A DNA stretch of 64,000 nucleotides from Kibdelosporangium banguiense (GTDB lineage: Bacteria > Actinomycetota > Actinomycetes > Mycobacteriales > Pseudonocardiaceae), in the NCBI RefSeq assembly GCF_017876405.1, contig NZ_JAGINW010000001.1:6709203-6773202 (forward strand), given 5' to 3'. Positions within the stretch are counted from its first letter, which is position 1, and the number at the start of each line of letters is the position of its first letter. Shown here one piece after another: positions 34,188 through 42,058 of this stretch. The position numbers and the translations under genes are program-made. The notes under the pieces are model-generated. The model made no database searches and was not told the origin of the DNA. It saw only the letters and a program-made list of their open reading frames with translations.

Positions 34188-34267
34188 CCTGCTCGTGGGG
34201 GAACCGGAGGCCACCCGCGAGCAGGTTCAAATGCTGTAGGCGGCACCGGGGTTTCCTGGTGCCGCCT
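34188..34267 (+). other. Two strong tandem hairpins in an untranslated region
   Basis: CCTGCTCGTGGG (34188-34199) pairs with CCCGCGAGCAGG (34214-34225), 12 bp with one G-U. AGGCGGCACC (34238-34247) pairs with GGTGCCGCCT (34258-34267), 10 bp over a 10-nt loop. They fill most of the gap between the upstream palindrome and the molybdoenzyme start. They could be a tetR terminator, a structured leader or a small RNA. Confidence 0.55.
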
Positions 34268-34328
34268 ATTCGCGCGTGCCGTCGCAAGTGCCAGCCATCC
34301 GGTCCGTGCCTGGCTTCGAAGGCTGGGT

Positions 34329-35852
34329 ATGGCGCAGGACCACGACACAGCCACCACCATCGACCGGCTTTCCTTGCTCAGGTCGATCCTGGTCGGCGTG
34401 CTCGCGGTCCTGGCCGCCTTGACCGCGGGGCATTTGATCGCAGGGTTGCTCAACCCCAACGCGTCGCCGTTCTACGCGGTGGGAAACTCGGCGATCGACT
34501 TGACTCCGGCGCCGTTGAAGGACTTCGCGGTCCGCAACTTCGGTACGAACGACAAGCTGGTTCTGCTGGCAGGTATGGCGGTTGTCCTGCTGCTGGTAGC
34601 GGCGATCGCGGGGATTGTGTCGCGGCGTAGCCCGCTGCCCGGTGTGGTGGTGGCGACCTTGCTGGGCGGGCTGGGCATCGTGGCGGTGCTCACCCGGCCG
34701 GATACGGACGTCATCGATGTGCTGGCGCCGTTGACCAGCTTGGTGGCGGGCGTCGGTGTGTTCATGTGGCTGCATGGGGTCGCGTTTCGAACAACCACTG
34801 TGGACGGTTCAGGCCGACGGCAGTTCCTGTACACCGTGGCCGGCATCGGCATTGCCGGAGTGAGTGGCCAACTGCTTGGCGGCAGTGTCGAGGATTCCAG
34901 GACCGCGGTCGGAGATCTTGTCCCGGCCACCCCGGCGCCGCCGATCCCCGCTGGGGCCGATTTTCCGCAGCTGGGTACGCCGCGATTTCTCACCTCCAAC
35001 CGGGATTTCTATCGCATCGACACGCAGCTCGACGTGCCCCGGCTGCGGGCCGAGGACTACGTGCTGCGGATTCACGGCGCGGTCGAGAAGCAACTGATGC
35101 TCCGGTTCGCCGACATCCGGCGGATGCGGCTGGTGGAACGCACGATCACGATGACCTGCGTGTCCAATGAGGTCGGTGGGCCGTACGTCTCCACGTCGAA
35201 CTTCATCGGTGTGCCGCTGCGTGACGTGCTTGCCGAAGCCGGTGTCAAACCTGGTGCCGAGCAGTTGTTCTCCACCAGCGTCGACGGCTGGACCTGCGGC
35301 ACGCCCGTGGCCGACGTGCTGGACCGGGGACTGCTGGCGATCGGCATGAACGGCGAACCGCTGCCCGCCGAGCACGGTTTCCCGGCCAGAATGGTCGTTC
35401 CGGGTCTGTACGGGTTTGTGTCGGCCACCAAATGGGTGGTGGACATGGAGTTCAACAAGTTCGCCGACAAGCAGTCCTACTGGCTCAAACGTGGCTGGGG
35501 CCGGCAGGCGCCGATCAAGACGCAGTCGAGGATCGACTCGCCGTCCGGGTTCGCCACCGTCGGCCCAGGCAGGACGACCATCGCCGGTGTGGCCTGGGCC
35601 CAGCCGCGAGGTATCGCCAAGGTCGAAGTCCGTGCCGACAACGGGCCATGGGTGACCGCCGAGCTGGCAGCCGAGGTCAGCACCAGCACCTGGCGGATGT
35701 GGCGGGCCGAACTCGACCTCGCACCGGGACTGCACACAGTGGACTGCCGGGCGACCGACAAGACCGGGTACAGGCAAACCGAAATGCGTGTTCCGCCCAT
35801 CCCTGACGGTGCGACCGGATGGCACTCCACGACGTTCACCGTCCAGGGATGA
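34329..35852 (+). CDS. Membrane-anchored molybdopterin-dependent oxidoreductase, sulfite oxidase fold
   Basis: The 507 residues begin with about four or five membrane helices (RSILVGVLAVLAALTAGHLIAG, LVLLAGMAVVLLLVAAIAGIV, VVVATLLGGLGIVAVL, LTSLVAGVGVFMWLHGVAF), then a TVAGIGIAGVSGQLLGG segment. An extracytoplasmic sulfite-oxidase-type domain follows. The molybdenum-ligating Cys is in TITMTCVSNEVGGPYVS. The pterin domain shows NGEPLPAEHGFPARMVVPGLYGFVSATKWV, and a C-terminal immunoglobulin-like dimer domain has TTIAGVAWAQPRGIAKVEV. The substrate is unknown. I start at ATG 34329, since the upstream frame crosses the tandem hairpins. It is followed 92 bp later by a fasciclin lipoprotein, a pairing common in actinobacteria. 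Confidence 0.87.
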   Translation: MAQDHDTATTIDRLSLLRSILVGVLAVLAALTAGHLIAGLLNPNASPFYAVGNSAIDLTPAPLKDFAVRNFGTNDKLVLLAGMAVVLLLVAAIAGIVSRRSPLPGVVVATLLGGLGIVAVLTRPDTDVIDVLAPLTSLVAGVGVFMWLHGVAFRTTTVDGSGRRQFLYTVAGIGIAGVSGQLLGGSVEDSRTAVGDLVPATPAPPIPAGADFPQLGTPRFLTSNRDFYRIDTQLDVPRLRAEDYVLRIHGAVEKQLMLRFADIRRMRLVERTITMTCVSNEVGGPYVSTSNFIGVPLRDVLAEAGVKPGAEQLFSTSVDGWTCGTPVADVLDRGLLAIGMNGEPLPAEHGFPARMVVPGLYGFVSATKWVVDMEFNKFADKQSYWLKRGWGRQAPIKTQSRIDSPSGFATVGPGRTTIAGVAWAQPRGIAKVEVRADNGPWVTAELAAEVSTSTWRMWRAELDLAPGLHTVDCRATDKTGYRQTEMRVPPIPDGATGWHSTTFTVQG

Positions 35853-35943
35853 ACTGGAATTTTTCCCAATCCTAGGGCAATCCGGCCAACCGGCTGGGCC
35901 GAATGCCTGACAGAAATTCGAAAACCCCCTAGGAGCAACAGCT

Positions 35944-36579
35944 ATGCGTTTGCCACGTACACTCGCGGCGGTCGTCGGCGCAATCGCGCTGATGAGCCTG
36001 GCCGCGTGCGGATCCAGCCCCACCGCGTCGCCGGGCAACCAGATGTCCCAGCCGCCCGCGCCCCCGATGTCCCAGGCGCCAACGACTCCGGCGATGTCAG
36101 CCCAGTTCGGCCCGGCGTGCTCGGCTGTCCCCAAGGACGGTGCCGGCAGTTTCGAGGGCATGGCCCAGGACCCGGTCGCCACCGCCGCGTCGAACAACCC
36201 GGTACTGTCCACTCTGGTCACCGCGGTCAAGCAGGCCGGTCTGGTCGACACGCTCAACGGGCTGGAGGGTGTCACGGTGTTCGCGCCGACCAATGATGCC
36301 TTCGCCAAGCTTCCGAAGGCCGATCTGGACAAGGTGCTTGCCGACAAGGCATTGCTGACCAAGATCCTGACCTACCACGTGGTCCCCAAGACCGTCACGC
36401 CCACCGACCTCACCGACGGCAGCTTCGACACTGTCGAAAAGGGCAGGCTCACCACCATGGGCAGCGGTCAGGCCTTCACTGTCGGCACGGGCGGCGCCAA
36501 GATCGTCTGCGGCAACGTCAAGACCGCCAACGCCACCGTCTACATCATCGACACAGTTCTCATGCCGCCTGCGGCCTGA
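35944..36579 (+). CDS. Fasciclin-domain lipoprotein
   Basis: This 211-residue surface lipoprotein has a signal with lipobox SLAACGSS (Cys about 22). A Pro/Met/Gln-rich linker (about 30-55) and one fasciclin (FAS1) domain follow. FAS1 motifs are VTVFAPTNDAFAKLP (H1) and LTKILTYHVVPKTV, ending with ATVYIIDTVLMPP (H2). It resembles mycobacterial MPT70/MPT83. FAS1 domains mediate adhesion or small-ligand binding. TAGGAG precedes ATG 35944. It probably forms a unit with the upstream sulfite-oxidase-like enzyme. The gene is closed by a strong hairpin. Confidence 0.9.
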   Translation: MRLPRTLAAVVGAIALMSLAACGSSPTASPGNQMSQPPAPPMSQAPTTPAMSAQFGPACSAVPKDGAGSFEGMAQDPVATAASNNPVLSTLVTAVKQAGLVDTLNGLEGVTVFAPTNDAFAKLPKADLDKVLADKALLTKILTYHVVPKTVTPTDLTDGSFDTVEKGRLTTMGSGQAFTVGTGGAKIVCGNVKTANATVYIIDTVLMPPAA

Positions 36580-36598
36580 CCCCGGCACGCAGCACATC

Positions 36599-36635
36599 GC
36601 GGTTGCCACCTCGCCCGATCCGAGGTGGCAACCGC
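36599..36635. terminator. Bidirectional hairpin terminator
   Basis: GCGGTTGCCACCTC (36599-36612) and GAGGTGGCAACCGC (36622-36635) are perfect 14-bp arms over a 9-nt loop. It sits between convergent genes and can end both the fasciclin and the monooxygenase transcripts. Confidence 0.85.
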
Positions 36636-36641
36636 CTGCTG

Positions 36642-38081
36642 TCATCGGACGCTTTTCTGCGCCTGGCCGCACCAGTGGTCCAGCGCGGCCGCGAGTTGCG
36701 CGGGAGCCGGGTTGTCGGCTGCCCATGCGACATAGCCGTCCGGCCTGACCAGGACCGCGGCCGGAATCGTCGGGCTGGAGTGGGTCGCGGACACGACGTC
36801 CGAGCGGTCGGTCGACAACGTGCCACTCTTGGTCAGCAGTACGAACTGTCCCTGGCGAAGCAGCTCGTAGAGCCGGACGCCTGAGCAGTCCACATCGGAC
36901 ATCCGGTGACCGGTCAGCCGGTGGTCGCCGTGTGTCCGCGGGTAGCTGATACCGACACCGCTCAGCCGCGCGGCCATCGCGCGCCGGGTGCGTCCGATGC
37001 TGGTGATCAACCTGATTGCCACGCGCTGCATTGCCCGGCGGACGGTGCTGCGGCCGAGAACGAGCTTGTTGAACGCGTCGGTCAGCGCCAGTACCTGCTC
37101 TCCGACTGGATGCCGTTCGCTCTCGTAGCTGTCCAGCAGCCACGGCGCGCCTGATCCCTGCACTGCCGCAGCGAGCTTCCAACCGAGGTTCATCGCGTCC
37201 TGGATGCCGGTGTTCATGCCCTGTCCGCCCAGCGGTGAGTGCACGTGCGCGGCGTCGCCTGCCAGGAACACGCGGCCGACCCGGTATTTCTCGGCCTGGC
37301 GGCGCTCGCTGAGGAAGCGCGTGCTCCACCGCAGTTCGCCCATGCCGTAGTCGTCGCCCGCGATTCGGTGGAACGCGTCCCGCATTTCGTCCAGGGTCAC
37401 GGGTTCCTTCAAAGGAGCCCGCTCACGCAGCCGGTCCCACGCGATCGCACGGAACCAGCCGTCGCCGAACGGGACCACGATCACCGCACCGTCGGCGTTG
37501 TTCCTGGCGAACATCGGGTCCTCCGGCGGGTTGGCGAGCTGAACGTCGGCCAGCAGAATGTGCGTCTCGTACTGCTTTCCGGCGAAGTCGATGCCCACCA
37601 GCTGGCGCACCGCGCTGTGCGCGCCATCGCATCCGACCAGGTACCGGGCGCGCTCGATCCCGCCGTCGGCGAGTTTGACGGTGACCCCGTCGGCGTCCTG
37701 CTCGATGCCGACGACCTCGGCGCCCCGGACGATCTCCACGTCAAGCTGCTTGGCGCGAGCCTGCAGCGTGCGTTCGGTGCCGCTCTGCGGCGCGATCAGG
37801 ATCATCGGATAACGGGTGTCCAGCTCGCGCAGGTCGACCGTGGAGCGCGGCGCGGGCGTCACGGCCGGGACCGGAATCCCCCGCGGCAGCAGGTCGTCGG
37901 CCATGCCACGGGCGTCGAGCAGTTCAAGGGTGCGCGCATGCACGGCGAACGCCCGGGTGATGTTGGGCTCCTCGGTCCGGCGCTCCAGCAGCCGGCACGA
38001 GACACCGGCCATCGCGAGTTCACCGGCCAGCATCAGGCCGGTGGGGCCGGCGCCGACCACGAGCACATCGGTGGTGTGCAC
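36642..38081 (-). CDS. Class A flavoprotein monooxygenase (aromatic hydroxylase, Rox/RdmE-like)
   Basis: The 479 residues start at GTG 38081 behind AAGGAG. FAD motifs are VLVVGAGPTGLMLAGELAMAG (GxGxxG, residues 8-13), the DG motif YLVGCDGAHSAVRQLVG and the GD motif GRVFLAGDAAHVHSPLGGQGMNTGIQD. A thioredoxin-like C-terminal region (VLLTKSG...AAVLVRPDGYVAWAAD) is typical of polyketide and rifampicin hydroxylases. It would use NAD(P)H and oxygen to hydroxylate an aromatic substrate, which could be a natural product, an antibiotic or a degradation intermediate. It is divergent from a LuxR-type regulator 118 bp away that may control it. Confidence 0.88.
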   Translation of the reverse strand: MHTTDVLVVGAGPTGLMLAGELAMAGVSCRLLERRTEEPNITRAFAVHARTLELLDARGMADDLLPRGIPVPAVTPAPRSTVDLRELDTRYPMILIAPQSGTERTLQARAKQLDVEIVRGAEVVGIEQDADGVTVKLADGGIERARYLVGCDGAHSAVRQLVGIDFAGKQYETHILLADVQLANPPEDPMFARNNADGAVIVVPFGDGWFRAIAWDRLRERAPLKEPVTLDEMRDAFHRIAGDDYGMGELRWSTRFLSERRQAEKYRVGRVFLAGDAAHVHSPLGGQGMNTGIQDAMNLGWKLAAAVQGSGAPWLLDSYESERHPVGEQVLALTDAFNKLVLGRSTVRRAMQRVAIRLITSIGRTRRAMAARLSGVGISYPRTHGDHRLTGHRMSDVDCSGVRLYELLRQGQFVLLTKSGTLSTDRSDVVSATHSSPTIPAAVLVRPDGYVAWAADNPAPAQLAAALDHWCGQAQKSVR

Positions 38082-38198
38082 TTGTTTCTCCTTGTCAGCA
38101 GGGGTTTCGGTACACCTGACGATGCCGTGGAACGCCCTGCGTCGAATCAGTGAAGTCACCAGTGCCGTCACGGGCCGCCCGGCCCTACGATCAGGATC

Positions 38199-40943
38199 GT
38201 GTTGCACGGCCGTAGGCGGGATCGCGCGCGGATCGACGAGTTGCTTGCCGACGCTCGAAACCGGGGCAGCGGCGCCCTGGTTGTGCGTGGTGAGGCAGGA
38301 ATCGGCAAGTCGGCGTTGCTGGGCTACGCGGCCGAGTCGGCGGACGGCTTCCGTGTGCTGCGTGGTGCCGGCATCGAGACGGAGTCCGAACTGCCGTTCG
38401 CCGCGTTGCACCAGGTGCTGCACCCGGTGCTCACACACGCCGGGAACATCCCCGCGCGGCAGCGATCCGCGCTGCTTGGCGCCTTCGGTGAGGGGCCCGC
38501 TGTCGGTGCCGAGGACCGTTTCCTGGTGTCCCTCGCGGCATTGAGCCTGCTTGCCGAGGTTGCCGAGGGCGGGCCCGTGCTGTGTCTGGTGGACGACGCG
38601 CAATGGCTGGACGGCGCATCGGCTGACGCGTTGACCTTCGCCGCACGCCGGGTGCAGGCCGAAGGCATCGTCGTGCTGTTCGGCGTGCGAGACGACCCGG
38701 CGGCGCCGTTCCGCGTGCCAGGCCTGCCTGAGCTGGTTCTGACCGGCCTTGACCAGCGGTCGGCCGGTGCTTTGCTGGCTGAGAGGGCGGGCAGCAAGCC
38801 GTCGGACGAAGTGCGTGACCGTCTGGTGGCGGACACCGTAGGCAACCCGCTCGCACTGGCTGAGTTGGCGGCTTCGCTGTCTGAGCGGCAACTGGCTGGC
38901 ACGGATCCGCTGCCGGTCCGGCTCCCGGTGGCCGCCGATCTCGGGCAGGTGTTCCTTGACCGGGTCCGGCGGCTGCCCGCCGACACCCAGACGTTGTTGC
39001 TGGTCGCGGCGGCTGAGGACACTGGCGAGCTGCGGGTGGTGCTGCGCGCGGCGGACAGGCTCGGTATCGGGGCCGCGGCGTTGGACCCGGCTGAGACCGC
39101 CGGAATGGTGCGGGTCGAATCGCCTGTCCTGGCGTTCCATCATCCGCTGGTGCGTTCGGCGATCTACCGAGGAGCGACCTTCCAGCAGCGCCGGGCCGTC
39201 GCTGAGGCATTGGCCGAAGCGATGGACGCCGACGAGGACCCGGATCGGCGCGCGTGGCACCTGGCCAACGCCGCAATCGGCCCAGACGAAGCCACCGCCG
39301 ACGCGCTACACACATCGGCGCAACGCGCTGGAAACCGAGGCGCGCACGCTGCGGCAGCCTCCGCGTACGACAGGGCCGCCGCGCTCACCACCGGGCCTGC
39401 ACTACGCGCCGAGCGGCTCGCCGATGCTGCGCAGTCTGCTTGGCTGGCGGGGCAACCCGACCGCGCCCGGCCGTTGCTCGATTCAGCAGAGCGCCTTGCT
39501 GACGAACCTGCGTTGCGGGGGCGTATCGCCCATGTGCGCGGCACGATCGAGGCTGCCTGCGGGGTGCCTTCGGACGCGTACGCCGTCTTGCTCGCGGGCT
39601 CGGAGTTGATCACAGCCGCAGACCCGGAGCGGGCGGCGCGGATGCTCACCGAGGCCGGGCAGATCGCCTGGGCCACCGCAGACCTGCCCAAGCTGGGGGA
39701 GGCCGGCCGGCGGCTGAGCGATCTGCCGTCCGACCACGGCGCGGTGACCGTCGCAGCCCGCCTTGTCACAGGCCTGGGCAGCCTCCTCGACGGCGACACG
39801 GCCACTGCGGCGATCCGGCTGCGCGAGGCCGCCGACCTGGCCATGGCCACAGCGCAACCGCACACCCTGATGCTTGCCGCAGCCGGAACCATGTTCCTCG
39901 GCGAGGACGCACGAGCCATCGACCTGTTCACCCGCGCGGCCACGACGGCACGGTCCGAAGCCGCTGCCGCGAAACTGCCAGCGCTGCTGGCACCGTTGGC
40001 GGCATTGGAGAGTTGGACCGGACGGTTCGCGGTCGCGTCGGCGCACGCGAACGAAGGCCTGCGACTGGCGGAAGAGACCAGGCAGGACAACCCGGCCGCG
40101 CACCACCGCAGCATCCTCGCGTGGCTTGCCGCAGTGCAGGGCCAGGAACAGGCCTGCAGAGAGGCGGCGACCGCAGCACTGGCGCATGCGATCGGGCACC
40201 GGCTCGGTCCGCACGCCGCGATCGCGTCCTGGGCGCTGGCTCTACTCGATCTCGGCGCCGGGCGTCCGGCGGAGGCGTACGACCGGCTGGCGGCTCTGGC
40301 TGCTGCCGGCCCAGGGGAGGGCCATCTGGTGGTCAGCGTGTTCGCCGCGGCGGACCTCGTCGAGGTGGCCACCAAGACTGGCAACGAACTCGCGGCCAAG
40401 AACGCGGCGACAATGCTGCGAGCGTGGGCCGAACAGGTCAATTCCCTGTGGGCGCTGGCGCTTGTGGCGCGTTGCGCCGGTTTGCTGGCCAGTGGCCCCG
40501 ACGAGGATCGCTATTTCGATGAGGCACTGAACCTGCACGCGACAGGCGGGCGCCCATTCGACACAGCGCGGACCGAACTGCTTTACGGCGAGGCATTGCG
40601 GCGCCGCCGCCGACGAGCCGACGCTCGCCGTCACCTGACCACAGCCCACGAGACCTTCGAACGACTCGGTGCCCGGCCGTGGTCTGAACAAGCCGGCACT
40701 GAACTACGTGCCACCGGCGTCACCGCGCGCAAACGGGACCCCAGCACGGTCAACCAGCTCACCCCGCAGGAACTCCAGATCGCGCGGCTGGTAGCCGAAG
40801 GCGCCACCAACAGAACCGTCGCGGGCCACCTGTTCCTCAGCCCGCGCACCGTCGACTACCACCTGAGCAAGGTCTTCACCAAGCTCGGCCTGTCCTCGCG
40901 CAACGAACTGATGCGACTGTCGCTGGACGCCCAGCTCAGTTAG
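38199..40943 (+). CDS. LAL-type LuxR regulator with ATPase domain
   Basis: This 914-residue regulator begins at GTG 38199 with an AAA-type ATPase: Walker A LVVRGEAGIGKSALLGYA (about residues 27-44) and Walker B PVLCLVDDAQWLDGAS. A long helical TPR-like middle region, Ala-rich, follows. The C-terminal LuxR helix-turn-helix is LTPQELQIARLVAEGATNRTVAGHLFLSPRTVDYHLSKVFTKLGLSSRNEL (about residues 851-902). Large ATP-binding LuxR proteins respond to small molecules and often control secondary metabolism or sugar genes. It is divergent from the flavin monooxygenase, its best candidate target. It overlaps the convergent LacI gene by 8 bases. Confidence 0.9.
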   Translation: MLHGRRRDRARIDELLADARNRGSGALVVRGEAGIGKSALLGYAAESADGFRVLRGAGIETESELPFAALHQVLHPVLTHAGNIPARQRSALLGAFGEGPAVGAEDRFLVSLAALSLLAEVAEGGPVLCLVDDAQWLDGASADALTFAARRVQAEGIVVLFGVRDDPAAPFRVPGLPELVLTGLDQRSAGALLAERAGSKPSDEVRDRLVADTVGNPLALAELAASLSERQLAGTDPLPVRLPVAADLGQVFLDRVRRLPADTQTLLLVAAAEDTGELRVVLRAADRLGIGAAALDPAETAGMVRVESPVLAFHHPLVRSAIYRGATFQQRRAVAEALAEAMDADEDPDRRAWHLANAAIGPDEATADALHTSAQRAGNRGAHAAAASAYDRAAALTTGPALRAERLADAAQSAWLAGQPDRARPLLDSAERLADEPALRGRIAHVRGTIEAACGVPSDAYAVLLAGSELITAADPERAARMLTEAGQIAWATADLPKLGEAGRRLSDLPSDHGAVTVAARLVTGLGSLLDGDTATAAIRLREAADLAMATAQPHTLMLAAAGTMFLGEDARAIDLFTRAATTARSEAAAAKLPALLAPLAALESWTGRFAVASAHANEGLRLAEETRQDNPAAHHRSILAWLAAVQGQEQACREAATAALAHAIGHRLGPHAAIASWALALLDLGAGRPAEAYDRLAALAAAGPGEGHLVVSVFAAADLVEVATKTGNELAAKNAATMLRAWAEQVNSLWALALVARCAGLLASGPDEDRYFDEALNLHATGGRPFDTARTELLYGEALRRRRRRADARRHLTTAHETFERLGARPWSEQAGTELRATGVTARKRDPSTVNQLTPQELQIARLVAEGATNRTVAGHLFLSPRTVDYHLSKVFTKLGLSSRNELMRLSLDAQLS

Positions 40944-41949
40944 ACCTACCGGACTGGGTGGATTCGCGGACCACCAGTTCGGGTTTGAAGGTGATCTGCT
41001 GGTGCGCGTGGGTGTCCGGGTGGTCGCATTCGTCGAGCAGGAGGCGGGCGGCCTGGCGTCCGATCTGGATCGCCGGTTGCCTGATCGAGGACAGTGACAC
41101 GGCCGCGTCCGCGGCGAATTCGATGTCGTCGTAGCCAAGCAGGGCGATGTCGTCGGGGATTCGGCGGCCGGTCTGCACCGCGGCGCGCAGGGCTCCGAGG
41201 GCGAGCAGGTCGTTGGCGCAGAATATCGCGTCCACTGTGGATTCAATGGCCGCCAGTGCGGCCTCGTAGCCGAATTTGGCTTTGAGCGCAGGGGTTTCGA
41301 GGACGTCGAGGCAGATGTCCGGGTCCTTCCCGGCCGCGATCACCGCGCGGCGCAGGCCGGTCAGCCGGTCGGCGCACTGGCGCAGGCTGAGCGGGCCGGT
41401 GATGTAGGTGATGCGGTCGTGGCCCTGGGCAAGCAGGTGGGCGCCGGCCAGTTCGCCGCCCGCGATGTCGTCCACCGCGACCGAACAGCAGTCGCCGCGT
41501 GGATCGCTGCGGTCCACCAGGACGGTGGGGGTGCCGCGGCGGCGGAGTGCGTCCAGCCGTTCGGAACTGACGGTCACCGGTGTGATGAGGACACCGCGGA
41601 CTCGCTGTTCCTCCAGCACCTGCAGGTAGCCGTTCTCGCGGCCGACCTGCTCGTCGGAGTTGCACAGCATCAGGACGTTGCCCAGTTCGACGGCGACATC
41701 CTCGGCGCCCCTGGCCACTTCCTGGAAGAAGGGGTTGGTCATGTCCAGCACCACCATGCCCAGCGAGTGGCTGGTGCCCGCGCGCAGCTGCGCGGCCGGC
41801 GAGTTGCGGACGAAACCCAGTTCGGCGATCGCGGCGAACACCAGTTCGCGGGTGCCGGCCGCGACTTTCCCGGGCCGGTTGAGCACGTTCGACACGGTGC
41901 CGACGGAGACGCCGGCCAGCTTGGCGACGTCTTTGATGCTTGCGGCCAT
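40936..41949 (-). CDS. LacI-family repressor, probable rhamnose regulator
   Basis: The 337 residues carry an N-terminal LacI helix-turn-helix (SIKDVAKLAGVSVGTVSNVLNRPGKVAAGTRELV, about residues 4-37, with the hinge RNSPAAQLRAG). A periplasmic-binding-like effector domain follows (SLGMVVLDMTNPFFQEVARGAED, GVLITPV, DDIAGGELAGAHLLAQGHDRITYITGP, DAIFCANDLLALGALRAA, LLGYDDIEFA). The start is ATG 41949. It is divergent from the rhamnose ABC operon with 109 bp between starts, a region that holds TGAAACGTTTCA and a weaker palindrome. It should repress that operon until L-rhamnose or a derivative binds; the effector is inferred from context. Confidence 0.88.
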   Translation of the reverse strand: MAASIKDVAKLAGVSVGTVSNVLNRPGKVAAGTRELVFAAIAELGFVRNSPAAQLRAGTSHSLGMVVLDMTNPFFQEVARGAEDVAVELGNVLMLCNSDEQVGRENGYLQVLEEQRVRGVLITPVTVSSERLDALRRRGTPTVLVDRSDPRGDCCSVAVDDIAGGELAGAHLLAQGHDRITYITGPLSLRQCADRLTGLRRAVIAAGKDPDICLDVLETPALKAKFGYEAALAAIESTVDAIFCANDLLALGALRAAVQTGRRIPDDIALLGYDDIEFAADAAVSLSSIRQPAIQIGRQAARLLLDECDHPDTHAHQQITFKPELVVRESTQSGRSN

Positions 41950-41954
41950 GAACT

Positions 41955-41969
41955 GAATCGTATCAATTC
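41955..41969. promoter_or_regulatory. Imperfect palindrome just upstream of lacI
   Basis: GAATCG-TAT-CAATTC is an inverted repeat with five of six arm bases paired, 6 bp upstream of the lacI start codon. It may be an autoregulatory site. Confidence 0.35.
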
Positions 41970-42033
41970 GGCAGCTGCCTGGTGGAGACCTTGACCCTGC
42001 CCGCGAGTTCGCCTAACTTGTGCGCAACCGCCG

Positions 42034-42045
42034 TGAAACGTTTCA
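42034..42045 (+). promoter_or_regulatory. LacI-type operator TGAAACGTTTCA of the rhamnose operon
   Basis: This perfect 12-bp palindrome with central CG lies 14 bp before the GTG start of the transporter ATPase gene and 85 bp from the divergent lacI start. Its position between promoter and ribosome-binding site fits a roadblock repressor site. Confidence 0.7.
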
Positions 42046-42058
42046 TCGAGGAGGCGTA

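Noticed and set aside
34211..34267. A tRNA-like stretch with GTTCAAATG, considered as a selenocysteine or other tRNA gene
   Set aside because: The stem next to TTCAAAT has mismatches or an 8-nt loop, no acceptor stem closes, and no GGTTCGA T-loop follows in the right place.
35869..35934. TCCTAGGG ... CCCTAGGA inverted repeat before the fasciclin gene
   Set aside because: CCTAGG is self-palindromic, the arms are over 50 bases apart, and the second arm is largely the ribosome-binding site, so chance is likely.
36642..39260. An 872-residue version of the flavin monooxygenase
   Set aside because: The extra 390 N-terminal residues are antisense to the LuxR regulator; the FAD fold starts right after GTG 38081, which has a good ribosome-binding site.
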